DNA of 64,000 bases from NCBI RefSeq assembly GCF_000236805.1, contig NZ_AGFX01000011.1, forward strand, positions 124,001 through 188,000, in the 5' to 3' direction. Source of the stretch: Paenibacillus peoriae KCTC 3763 (GTDB lineage: Bacteria > Bacillota > Bacilli > Paenibacillales > Paenibacillaceae). The notes under the pieces were generated by a model. That model was not told the origin of the DNA. It searched no databases and saw nothing but the letters and a program-made list of their open reading frames with translations. Positions within the stretch are counted from its first letter, which is position 1. The number at the start of each line of letters is the position of its first letter. The position numbers and the translations under genes were made by a program. This document shows, piece after piece, positions 1-7,924 of the stretch.

Positions 1-408
1 TTTACCAGCTCCAGCTTTGTGTTTGTATCGGTGTATATTTTTGTGCCTTTTATGATTTTGCCGATCTTTAACGCGTTGGAAGGGCTAAACCCTTCATTGC
101 TGGATGCAGCACGTGATTTGGGAGCCTCCAAATGGACAGCGTTTCGTCGAGTTATTTTCCCGTTAACGCTTTCGGGCGTGCGATCCGGCTGTATGGCCGT
201 GTTTATTCCAGCGCTGTCGCTGTTTATGATCACCCGTCTGATTGCGGGCAACCGCGTCATTACACTGGGAACGGCGATTGAGCAGCATTTTCTGGTTACA
301 CAGGATTGGGGTATGGGCTCTACGGTGGCTGTGTTCCTGATATTGGCGATGGGTATCATTATGGTGGTCACGTCGGGAACGAAACGGAGGGTACGACATG
401 GCAAATAA
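1..408 (+). CDS. potB: Spermidine/putrescine ABC permease PotB, C-terminal part
   Basis: The gene begins before the window; the frame is open from base 1 and 135 residues are visible. It is one of two inner-membrane permeases of a polyamine importer. The binding-protein-dependent permease signature (EAA loop, seen as LDAARDLGASKWTAFRRV) contacts the ATPase and is followed by hydrophobic segments. Its end overlaps potC by 11 bases, so translation is probably coupled. The following potC and potD support the assignment; potA should lie upstream, outside the window. The Pot-family call is firm; exact substrate preference is inferred from the family. Confidence 0.9.
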   Translation, partial: FTSSSFVFVSVYIFVPFMILPIFNALEGLNPSLLDAARDLGASKWTAFRRVIFPLTLSGVRSGCMAVFIPALSLFMITRLIAGNRVITLGTAIEQHFLVTQDWGMGSTVAVFLILAMGIIMVVTSGTKRRVRHGK

Positions 409-1219
409 AAATCGATTCGGGAATATGTATTTGGTGATCGTTTTTCTCGTGTTGTACGCACCCATTCTGTATCTGATGTACTATTCCTTCAACAGCGGCG
501 GGACGATGCACAAGTTTGAAGGGTTTACGCTCCAATACTATAAAGAGGTTTTTGCTGACACTCGCTTGATCATAATTGTTATTAACACCTTGGTGATTGC
601 GCTGCTGTCGTCTGCATTGGCTACAATTATCGGCATCATGGGAGCGCTGGCTATTCACCAGATGCAGAATCGTCGGGTCAAACATACGCTGCTGTCGCTC
701 AACAATGTGCTGATTGTGAACCCGGACGTGATTATCGGTGCGTCCTTTCTCATTTTGTTCACGATGGCTGGAATCAAGCTGGGCTTCTACTCGGTCTTGT
801 TATCCCATATTGCATTTAGTGTGCCGATTGCGGTCATTATGATTTTGCCGCGGCTGCAGGAAATGAGTCCATCCTTGGTCGATGCGGCGCGTGATTTGGG
901 TGCCAGCCGGCTGGATGTGCTGACCAAGGTGATTTTACCCTTTATCAAGCCAGGGATTTATGCGGGCTTTTTTATGGCGTTAACATACTCGCTGGATGAT
1001 TTTGCGGTGACCTTTTTTGTGACAGGCAGCGGCTATTCGACCTTGTCAGTGGAAATTTACTCACGTGCTCGCCAAGGGGTTTCCTTGTCCATCAATGCGC
1101 TGTCCACGCTCATTTTCCTGTTTACGGTGCTGCTGGTGGTGGGCTACTACTTTATTATGCGCAAGGCGAACCGTAATGGAAAAAAAGAGCCTGCAGCGGA
1201 AATGGGGGTGCCTAGATGA
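398..1219 (+). CDS. potC: Spermidine/putrescine ABC permease PotC
   Basis: This 273-residue inner-membrane protein has about six hydrophobic segments and an EAA loop near residues 160-180 (VDAARDLGASRLDVLTKV), typical of the second permease of the PotABCD polyamine importer. The ATG at 398 lies inside the end of potB, and its stop overlaps the potD start by 4 bases (ATGA type). Length is usual for PotC. Nothing looks damaged. The operon order potB-potC-potD matches the family arrangement. Confidence 0.92.
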   Translation: MANKNRFGNMYLVIVFLVLYAPILYLMYYSFNSGGTMHKFEGFTLQYYKEVFADTRLIIIVINTLVIALLSSALATIIGIMGALAIHQMQNRRVKHTLLSLNNVLIVNPDVIIGASFLILFTMAGIKLGFYSVLLSHIAFSVPIAVIMILPRLQEMSPSLVDAARDLGASRLDVLTKVILPFIKPGIYAGFFMALTYSLDDFAVTFFVTGSGYSTLSVEIYSRARQGVSLSINALSTLIFLFTVLLVVGYYFIMRKANRNGKKEPAAEMGVPR

Positions 1220-2289
1220 AGTCGCTTGTGCGTGTGTTTCTCTCCATTTTTATCATCTCGTTCAGCCTGATGGGGGTGGCGGCATGGCTCAACTCCAGTC
1301 AGGGCTATTCTGGTGGCAACACGCTGACGGTGTACAACTGGGGAGACTACATTGACCCTGAGCTGCTGGAAAGGTTTCAGAAGGAGACGGGGATTACCGT
1401 CATTTATCAGACATTTGACTCCAATGAGGCGATGCTGACGAAAATCGAGCAGGGAGGAACATCGTTTGATGTAGCGGTTCCTTCGGAGTATGCGCTGGCT
1501 AAAATGAAGCAGGAGCACCTTTTACTCCCGCTGGATCACAGCAAGCTGCCGAATTTGAAGCATGTGGATTCTCATTTTCTGAACCTTTCATTTGACCCAA
1601 GCAACGAATACTCGGTTCCGTATTTTTGGGGTACGGTCGGGATCGTGTTTAACCCGGAGTTAACGAAAGGAATTGATTTTCATAGCTGGGATGGTCTGTG
1701 GAACCCGAAGCTGCGCAACAATTTGCTGCTGGTCGATGGAGCTAGGGAGATTATGGGCATGTCGCTGAATAGTCTCCACTATTCCTTGAACGATACAAAC
1801 AAGGCGCATTTGCAGCAAGCTTTGACGAAGCTGGAGAAGCTAGCGCCCAATGTCAAGGCCGTTGTTGGTGACGAGATTAAAATGCTGCTGGCAAATGAGG
1901 AAGCTGCTGCGGGGGTTGTATGGTCCGGCGATGCGTCTGAAATCATGGATCAGAACGACAAGCTGGATTACATCGTGCCGGATGAAGGCTCCAACCTGTG
2001 GTTTGACAACATGGTTATTCCCAAAACAGCTACCCATGTGGAGGCGGCCCATAAGTTCATCAATTTTATGATGCAGCCCGATGTAGCCGCTCAAAATGCT
2101 GAGTTTGTAGGCTACTCTACCCCAAACAAAGACGGTAAAAAGCTGCTGCCTGCAGATATTTCTGGGGATGAGCGATTCTACCCTCCGTCCGAAATTACGG
2201 ATAAGCTAGAGGTGTACGACAATCTCGGCAAGCGCATGCTGGCTCATTATAATGAGCTATTCCTGCAATTCAAAATGCATTTAAAATAA
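1216..2289 (+). CDS. potD: Spermidine/putrescine-binding protein PotD
   Basis: This 357-residue extracytoplasmic polyamine-binding protein opens with a hydrophobic segment (residues 5-25) followed by TLTVYNWGDYIDPELL, the characteristic start of mature PotD, then FDVAVPSEYALAKM and a ligand-pocket region WFDNMVIPKTA near residue 260. Gram-positive PotD is normally a lipoprotein, but no Cys is visible at the end of the signal segment, so this one may stay anchored by an uncleaved N-terminal helix. It overlaps potC by 4 bases and is the last gene of the operon. Confidence 0.92.
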   Translation: MKSLVRVFLSIFIISFSLMGVAAWLNSSQGYSGGNTLTVYNWGDYIDPELLERFQKETGITVIYQTFDSNEAMLTKIEQGGTSFDVAVPSEYALAKMKQEHLLLPLDHSKLPNLKHVDSHFLNLSFDPSNEYSVPYFWGTVGIVFNPELTKGIDFHSWDGLWNPKLRNNLLLVDGAREIMGMSLNSLHYSLNDTNKAHLQQALTKLEKLAPNVKAVVGDEIKMLLANEEAAAGVVWSGDASEIMDQNDKLDYIVPDEGSNLWFDNMVIPKTATHVEAAHKFINFMMQPDVAAQNAEFVGYSTPNKDGKKLLPADISGDERFYPPSEITDKLEVYDNLGKRMLAHYNELFLQFKMHLK

Positions 2290-2330
2290 TGGAGTGGTGC
2301 GCGGATTCGGGTTTTGAGCTTTAATGGCCG

Positions 2331-2460
2331 CTGCGGTGGCGGATGGTGCTTACCATCGCTGTTAAATTCCGATTTTTTATGATTGGATATATAAAGGTTA
2401 AAATCGGAATTTAAAGGCGACCGCTTACGCTTGTCCAGCACCATTCCGCCCCCTCCGCTG
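2331..2460. repeat. Long imperfect palindrome (about 130 bp)
   Basis: Inner arms at 2362-2376 and 2400-2414 are perfect 15-base inverted repeats (TTAAATTCCGATTTT and its complement) around a 23-base AT-rich loop. Outer GC-rich arms near 2331-2350 and 2438-2460 pair imperfectly (GGATGGTGCT with AGCACCATTCC). The whole can fold as one long hairpin downstream of potD. There is no T-run directly after it, so it looks more like a dispersed palindromic element than a simple terminator. Confidence 0.6.
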
Positions 2461-2562
2461 CGCCGTGTTTAAAGCAACGCACCCATGAATCCCACACCGA
2501 GGTGAGGGAGTAGAGGAAGAGCGAACAGGCCGTTGGATCACCTGTATGGGTGGTTTGCTATT

Positions 2563-2627
2563 ATCCCTTTTGAGTAGACAGTTTGGAATAAGCCCCCTAA
2601 CTATCTATATTCAAAAGGGATTTTTTT
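2563..2627 (+). terminator. Inverted repeat followed by T-run
   Basis: Arms ATCCCTTTTGA (2563-2573) and TCAAAAGGGAT (2611-2621) are a perfect 11-base inverted repeat separated by 37 bases; T7 starts at 2621. It could end potD transcription or be a remnant of a small mobile element, because the loop is long for a terminator. Confidence 0.4.
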
Positions 2628-2641
2628 ACGTCCTTTTAAAG

Positions 2642-2905
2642 TTAAGGCTCCTTACCACATAAGGTTGAAATTACCGAATGCTCAGACGATATCCTGAAGG
2701 TACGTAAAGTGTATGCAGGCTTAAAATGATTAAGATAAGTGTCTGCAGTATAGGGGATAACTGGTTCAGGCACGTGTTCATAAAGGGGGATACGGACTGT
2801 CTCAATTACCTGATTAATGATTTCATTGATGTATTTTTGAACTTTGCTTAATTTTTCATCCTCAAGCGTATCAATTTCAAGAATCAGTCCATACAGGTTC
2901 TTCAC
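2642..2905 (-). CDS. Small hypothetical protein (87 aa)
   Basis: I do not recognise a family. It starts with GTG at 2905, overlapping the stop of the upstream gene by 4 bases, which suggests translational coupling. The N-terminal half is acidic and helix-forming (LEIDTLEDEKLSKVQKYI); no signal peptide or membrane segment is seen. Together with its partner it forms a two-gene minus-strand unit. Confidence 0.45.
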   Translation of the reverse strand: MKNLYGLILEIDTLEDEKLSKVQKYINEIINQVIETVRIPLYEHVPEPVIPYTADTYLNHFKPAYTLRTFRISSEHSVISTLCGKEP

Positions 2906-3093
2906 GATGATTTAATACTCTTCCGAATCCACTTCGGCATCAGCGAAATATACGTCATAATTTCCTTTTCTAAACGAATAAGGTTTTTTTTGGGTAGATT
3001 AAATAGCTTTTCGCCGATACCTGCAAAATTGTCAGTTTCAAGAGAAGATATAGCTGATTTCATGTATGAATCTATAAATAAAGCCGAGCTCAT
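2902..3093 (-). CDS. Small hypothetical protein (63 aa)
   Basis: No family recognised. The protein is short, charged and probably helical (LIRLEKEIMTYISLMPKWIRK), with no signal peptide. It starts at ATG 3093 and overlaps the next gene by 4 bases (GTGA), so the two are probably co-translated. Context gives no function; a small two-protein pair such as a toxin-antitoxin system is possible but not shown. Confidence 0.45.
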   Translation of the reverse strand: MSSALFIDSYMKSAISSLETDNFAGIGEKLFNLPKKNLIRLEKEIMTYISLMPKWIRKSIKSS

Positions 3094-3149
3094 AAGAAAA
3101 ATGCCTATTGTCTATAATAATTAAAAATCTAAAGGGAGTATTCTAGAAT

Positions 3150-3229
3150 ATGAATATTGAAATATGGTCCGATTATGCTATTCTGATGAATTTCAAAGGT
3201 TGTTGAGAGAACAGTACCAGTTAGTATAA
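3150..3229 (+). pseudogene. Collapsed DsbA/FrnE-like oxidoreductase remnant
   Basis: After a ribosome site (AAAGGGAG near 3131), ATG 3150 reads MNIEIWSDYA, the usual opening of FrnE-type DsbA-family thiol oxidoreductases. The Cys-containing active site expected right after it is missing. The frame then shifts and a second frame reads DEFQRLLREQYQLV before a stop, as in a C-terminal tail. This looks like a start and an end joined by a large internal deletion. The family call rests on ten residues only. Confidence 0.4.
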
Positions 3230-3486
3230 CCAAACAATTCTAAACTGCCCAAAAGGGAAATTTTCTTTTTTGCCCTTTCAGACGATGTTTAATAGCAAGT
3301 TGGATAGTAATATTTAAGACATCATTGCTCTGTGTCGAGATTTAAAGCTGTTGATCACAATATGTGGGATCAAGGGAGGGACAAATGATAATAATAAAAG
3401 TTACCGCGGATCAATTATAGGCATCCAGAGAATGATGTTCACGAATTGTTTCAGATCTCGAAGTCCCATCAAAAAAGGAGAAAATT

Positions 3487-4572
3487 ATGAAAAAAAAATA
3501 TATGCTAATATGTTCTACACTTGTCATTGCAATGGCTGTAATCACAATGACAGGGTGCAGGGGCCAAAACCAGACTGCTAAATCATCTTCTGCAGAGGCG
3601 CCTGTCGCAATTGTGAATTCCTACGACAATACAGAAGAACTTGCCACTAAATTTCCTGTGATAAATCCCACTCAGATTGACACGCATTTAGCGAAGAATA
3701 TTCAAAACAGATTGCTTAGCGGTTTCGAAAACTGGAACAGGGGTTATGATGCCTGGGCAAAATGGGGCAATATATTGTATACAAACGATTCCCATTACAA
3801 TGTTCACGGTGTGCGACTCACCATGGATGAATATAAAGCTTCCATGAATATGTCTCTGAAGGCTGCTGATATTCAGATGGGTAATTTCAACAACATGATC
3901 ATCAGCGGGGACTGGGCAGCAATCAGATACGATATAACAAATACCAACAGGCAAACCGGCAAATCTGTGCCTGGAACTGTAATGGAATTTGTTAATTTCA
4001 AAGATTATGGTAATGATCTTGGTGTCAGAGTAGTCGAAGGCTGGGCCGGAACAAAGGGAGAAGATTTTGATGCTATGTCAGGCATGCAGACTGACGAAGA
4101 AAAGGTAGCACAGCAAAAAGCGCTGAATTCAGTTGTAAATGCGAAAATTCCTGATACCAATGACCTTGAAGAAAAGTATCCGGTCACCCATCCAACTCCG
4201 ATTAAGACTGAAGAAGCAAAAAAAATTCAGTCCGCTATTTTAAACGACTTTGATAACTGGAATCAGGGCTATGATACATGGGCTAAATGGGCAGATGCCT
4301 ATTATGACACCAATCTTCAGTACCATACTGATAAAAGCACCTTAACATTAACAGAATATAAGGATTCCGTTAAGAAGGACTCCGATGCTACAGATGTGAA
4401 GCGAATCAACTTTGACAATATGTTGATCAGCGGAGACTGGGCAGCGATTCATTACAGGGTTACCAACACTGATAAGATCACTGGTAAGAAGACTGCTAGA
4501 GATGCGATGCAGTTCCTACACTTTGCAATAAAAGGTGACAAGGTAAAATTGATTGAATGCTGGACAAAATAA
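3487..4572 (+). CDS. Lipoprotein with two SnoaL-like domains
   Basis: This 361-residue predicted lipoprotein has a lysine-rich start, a hydrophobic stretch and the lipobox TMTGC with Cys near residue 23. The mature part holds two copies of one domain of about 130 residues (roughly 58-190 and 225-361). Matched motifs are GFENWNRGYDAWAKW with DFDNWNQGYDTWAKW, and IISGDWAAIRYDITNT with LISGDWAAIHYRVTNT. These resemble NTF2/SnoaL-like folds, which form cone-shaped pockets; no catalytic residues can be assigned. The ribosome site AAGGAG lies about 8 bases before ATG 3487. It seems to be a single-gene unit. Function unknown. Confidence 0.75.
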   Translation: MKKKYMLICSTLVIAMAVITMTGCRGQNQTAKSSSAEAPVAIVNSYDNTEELATKFPVINPTQIDTHLAKNIQNRLLSGFENWNRGYDAWAKWGNILYTNDSHYNVHGVRLTMDEYKASMNMSLKAADIQMGNFNNMIISGDWAAIRYDITNTNRQTGKSVPGTVMEFVNFKDYGNDLGVRVVEGWAGTKGEDFDAMSGMQTDEEKVAQQKALNSVVNAKIPDTNDLEEKYPVTHPTPIKTEEAKKIQSAILNDFDNWNQGYDTWAKWADAYYDTNLQYHTDKSTLTLTEYKDSVKKDSDATDVKRINFDNMLISGDWAAIHYRVTNTDKITGKKTARDAMQFLHFAIKGDKVKLIECWTK

Positions 4573-4672
4573 GATTTCCAATTTAGCGGGATAGGCAAAA
4601 CTACCCAAAAGCGAAACCATTGGAAAAATGATGGCAAATAGTGACTTAGAGATTGGTATGGAATATTTGAAA

Positions 4673-4741
4673 AACTCCTAAATAACATGGTAATTAGGAG
4701 TTATTACGGGTACAGCCGAGATAACATGTATATCTCGGTTC
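4673..4741 (+). other. Two adjacent hairpins after the SnoaL-like gene
   Basis: AACTCCTAA (4673-4681) pairs with TTAGGAGTT (4694-4702), and CCGAGATA (from 4716) pairs with TATCTCGG. Neither has a strong T-run. They may stabilise or end the upstream transcript. Confidence 0.3.
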
Positions 4742-4935
4742 AACCCACTAGACATGCAAAAAAGCTAACAGTCTTTTGTTGAGAATTCTATTAAGCATGC
4801 AGTTACTATGGATTTCCGAATATAGCTCTCAGGTACAGTATTGATGCGAAAGGAAGTTGCATCGAGTATTACCATTTTTCTTTACTGTCAACTTGACAGG
4901 GGATAAATTCAAATTCAAAGGCTGTTTTTATATTT

Positions 4936-4967
4936 ACTCACCGCGCAAAGCGGTGAGTATTGTTTTT
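4936..4967 (+). terminator. Intrinsic terminator
   Basis: ACTCACCGC (4936-4944) pairs perfectly with GCGGTGAGT (4950-4958) around a five-base loop and is followed by ATTGTTTTT. The remaining bases of the 4573-5213 gap show no gene I can support. Confidence 0.65.
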
Positions 4968-5213
4968 AAACCTAGCTGCTCCACACACGTTAGAGACTTG
5001 TGGGACTTTAAGGCGGGTAGTAGCAAAGCGGGCCATTTGAATCTGGAGAAGCGATAGCGTTCGCCTAAAAGCTTTCCATAGGAAAGCTCGCTTCGAAAGC
5101 ATATGCTTAGTGGGATTCTTACCTATAAATGTGTTATACAATCCAAGAATCCCTCAGCAACAGCGATCGGAAGATCAAATGGACCGCGTAGCGCCTTCTC
5201 CCACCTTAACTCC

Positions 5214-6368
5214 CTATAACTCTCTAACAAACCTTTCTATTTTATCCAGTCCCTGCTCCAGCACATCCTGTCCGTAAGCGTAGGACAAGCGAATGTATCC
5301 TTCGCCATAGGAGGAAAAAGCATCTCCCGGCACAACAGCTACTCCATGCTCTTCCAGCAGCTTCAAGGTGAATTCCATCGAACTTAATCCAAAATGGACG
5401 ATGGAAGGGAATAGATAAAAGGCTCCTTCGGGTTTCTCAAGCGGAATCCCCATGCTTGTCAGCCTACCATGCACATAATCACGACGCTTGCGGTACTCCT
5501 CGCGCATCGGAAGTGCATCATCCACACCGACGGTCAGGGCCTCCAGCGCGGCATATTGGCTGATTGAGCTGGCACAGGTCACGTTATACTGATGAACCTT
5601 AACCATGTGCTGCGTAATTTCAACGGGTGCAAGCGTAAAACCAATGCGCCAGCCTGTCATGGAATGTGACTTGGACAGACCGTTGATGACGATAGTACGT
5701 TCCCTCATTCCTGGAAATGCTGCAATGGACACGTGGGGTGCATCGTAAATCAGTTCGCTGTATATTTCATCCGAAATGATAAACAGCTCGCGTTCCTTCA
5801 GCAAATTGGCGACCGCTTCCAGTTCTTCACGGCTCATCACTCGTCCGGTCGGATTTGAAGGATAACCAAGGATGACTGCTTTCGTTCGCTCGGTCAGGTA
5901 AGGCTCCAGAACCTCGGCAGTGAGCTTGAAGCCGCTGCTACGGGTATCGGCAAACACTGGCACGCCGCCTGACAAACGGATCAACGGCTCGTAACCCGGG
6001 TAGATTGGCACTGGCAGAATGACTTCATCACCAGGTGATAAAATGGTGCGCAGAGTAATATCCAATGCTTCACTGGCCCCGTTCGTTACGATCACCTCAT
6101 CCTGTCCACGGTAATTCAGCCCGTATTTGCGGGCTACAAACGCCGCTGCGGCTTCACGTAACTCGGGTAGCCCGGGATTAGGCGTATATGAGGTGCGTCC
6201 TTCGTTAATCGCCCGATGGGCGGCCTCCATAATATGCGCAGGGGTAGGGAAATCCGGCTGTCCAATCGTTAGGGACAGGGTTCCAGGCAATGCGGCAACC
6301 TTATTGGCAATTTTGCGGATGCCGCTGATTTGAATGTTTTTAACCTGATTGTTAAGCAAATGCTCCAT
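5214..6368 (-). CDS. patA: Aminotransferase PatA (class I/II, PLP-dependent)
   Basis: This 384-residue fold-type I aminotransferase closely resembles Bacillus PatA in its opening (MEHLLNNQVKNIQISGIRK, then LTIGQPDFPTP). PatA acts on N-acetyl-L,L-diaminopimelate in lysine synthesis. Visible motifs are the cofactor region GASEALD, YPSNPTGRVMS, DEIYSEL, and the PLP lysine in NGLSKSHSMTGWRIGF (about residue 232), with the conserved Arg near the C-terminus in YIRLSYA. The ATG at 6368 agrees with the family start. It stands alone between unrelated genes. Confidence 0.88.
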   Translation of the reverse strand: MEHLLNNQVKNIQISGIRKIANKVAALPGTLSLTIGQPDFPTPAHIMEAAHRAINEGRTSYTPNPGLPELREAAAAFVARKYGLNYRGQDEVIVTNGASEALDITLRTILSPGDEVILPVPIYPGYEPLIRLSGGVPVFADTRSSGFKLTAEVLEPYLTERTKAVILGYPSNPTGRVMSREELEAVANLLKERELFIISDEIYSELIYDAPHVSIAAFPGMRERTIVINGLSKSHSMTGWRIGFTLAPVEITQHMVKVHQYNVTCASSISQYAALEALTVGVDDALPMREEYRKRRDYVHGRLTSMGIPLEKPEGAFYLFPSIVHFGLSSMEFTLKLLEEHGVAVVPGDAFSSYGEGYIRLSYAYGQDVLEQGLDKIERFVREL

Positions 6369-6423
6369 AGCGTATATGCCACCTTTTTCTGTATTAGAAC
6401 AAGTTTACAATAATATGATCTGA

Positions 6424-6573
6424 TTATGCTACGGCAAGAAGAATTCTTTATATGAGGGCTTGCTGGAAAAGGAAGCGCAGCGATTACCCTCGACTGTCAG
6501 GACCGGTGTAGATGTACCGCGCCGACTGTATGATCTCGGACCCTGGATAAGCCGAATTGGCAGCAATATATAA
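6424..6573 (+). pseudogene. Possible C-terminal gene remnant
   Basis: An open frame without a plausible start (about 49 codons, ending at TAA 6571-6573) reads a protein-like tail containing LYEGLLEKEAQRLPS and RRLYDLGPWISRIG. I do not recognise the family, and it may be chance. The rest of the 6369-6675 gap shows nothing definite apart from a likely ribosome site before the next gene. Confidence 0.2.
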
Positions 6574-6675
6574 TATAAATGTCATATTATTTGACTTTAC
6601 AAGATAGTTAAGTTATCTTCTTTGAGAAGTAGTATGAGAAAAAAGAATTTAATACCTATGAAGAGGTGAAATGCT

Positions 6676-7077
6676 ATGGGAGTAACAGCCAAACAAATTT
6701 TTGTGAATTTACCGGTTAAAAATCTGCAACACTCCATTGATTTTTTCACTGCAATTGGATTTGAATTTAATGCTCAATACACCGATGAACATGCAACCTG
6801 TATGGTGGTTAGTGAGTATATTTTTGTCATGCTGCTGGTTGAAGAGCGCTTTAAGGCTTTTACTACAAAAGAAATCTCGGATGCAACCAAGAGTACGGAA
6901 GTGATTATCGCTTTATCGGTAGAGAGCAGAGCAAAGGTGGACGAGATCGTCCACAAGGCTTTGGAAGCGGGGGGCAAGCCTTCGAACGAGCCTCAGGATC
7001 ATGGCTTTATGTACGGATGGAGCTTTCAGGACTTAGATGGTCATCTGTGGGAACTCTTTTATATGGCAGAGCAATAG
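6676..7077 (+). CDS. VOC (glyoxalase/dioxygenase fold) family protein
   Basis: This 133-residue single-subunit VOC protein contains two beta-alpha-beta-beta-beta modules: KQIFVNLPVKNLQHSIDFFTAIGFEFN at the N-terminus and MYGWSFQDLDGHLWELFYM at the C-terminus. The terminal Glu in HLWELF is the usual metal ligand, but the N-terminal position is Phe/Asn rather than the expected His, so metal binding and activity are uncertain. A GAAGAGGTG ribosome site precedes ATG 6676. Substrate unknown; single-gene unit. Confidence 0.8.
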   Translation: MGVTAKQIFVNLPVKNLQHSIDFFTAIGFEFNAQYTDEHATCMVVSEYIFVMLLVEERFKAFTTKEISDATKSTEVIIALSVESRAKVDEIVHKALEAGGKPSNEPQDHGFMYGWSFQDLDGHLWELFYMAEQ

Positions 7078-7194
7078 AGGAATAGTGGCAGAAGTAATAA
7101 TGAAGTAAAAGAAATACCATGGAAAGTAAGCTATCGTAAAAGGATAGTTTGCTTTCTTTGTTGTATGTTATCAACGCCATAGGGGGGAATCATA

Positions 7195-7725
7195 GTGTCT
7201 GACAAAATAATAGTCTATCCTATTCAAGCTCTGAACGAAGAAGTGACAGACACGTTGACTCGACTGTTAATCGACGTGGTGGCAGGCGGTGCTTCTATAG
7301 GCTTTTTGCCACCACTGGCCTATCCGGAAGCCGCTGCTTATTGGAATCGTGTGCTTGAAGATGGTGTAGTGCTGTGGATTGCCGAGAAGGACGGAATGCC
7401 TGTTGGCACGGTTCAGCTTCATTTGGCTCAAAAAGCTAACGCTACTCATCGTGCGGAAATTGCAAAGCTCATGGTACATCCGTCGGGGCGCAGGCTTGGG
7501 ATTGCACGGCAGTTAATGAAAGCAGCGGAAGATGAAGCACTTCGTCAGAATAGAACGTTGCTGGTGCTGGATACACGGGTAGGTGATCCTTCCAATAGAC
7601 TATATGAGTCCATCGGTTTTATAGAAGCGGGGGTGATTCCGGGTTACGCCAGGTCGGCTGATGGTCAACTGCATGCCACGCGATATTATTATAAGCCCTT
7701 GAATCCGCATGCCGATCATTGCTGA
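7195..7725 (+). CDS. GNAT-family N-acetyltransferase
   Basis: This 176-residue protein transfers an acyl group from acetyl-CoA to an unknown amine. The acetyl-CoA-binding motif A is visible near residues 90-110 (AEIAKLMVHPSGRRLGIARQLM, an R/Q-x-x-G-x-G/A type loop), followed by LVLDTRVGDPSNRLYESIGFIEAG. The GTG at 7195 is preceded by AGGGGGGAAT and gives the expected domain length. It most resembles acetyltransferases annotated in drug or toxin detoxification, but the substrate cannot be read from sequence. Confidence 0.82.
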   Translation: MSDKIIVYPIQALNEEVTDTLTRLLIDVVAGGASIGFLPPLAYPEAAAYWNRVLEDGVVLWIAEKDGMPVGTVQLHLAQKANATHRAEIAKLMVHPSGRRLGIARQLMKAAEDEALRQNRTLLVLDTRVGDPSNRLYESIGFIEAGVIPGYARSADGQLHATRYYYKPLNPHADHC

Positions 7726-7924
7726 ACATTTGTCGAATAGTCATGGTATATACAGGAAGTCATCTTGTCATAAGAGAGTGTAACCTTTTTTGCGTTAATT
7801 TGACTGGAAAAGCACGGGAATGGGAACGTATAATGAAGGAGGGACCGTCCCAAGGTCTCTGTATGGTCAATTCGGCTGGTCTGGATTGAAGATCGTAGCA
7901 CACACAGCGGAGGAATCGAAGAAT

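Noticed and set aside
163-685. Minus-strand frames across potB/potC
   Set aside because: Shadows of the permease genes with no family features.
3351-3581. Plus-strand frame overlapping the SnoaL-like lipoprotein start
   Set aside because: It is out of frame with the lipoprotein, has no domain, and its end overlaps a clear lipobox gene with a good ribosome site.
7820-7924. N-terminal extension of aspA
   Set aside because: The extra 35 codons lack homology to aspartase starts; ATG 7925 has a better ribosome site.
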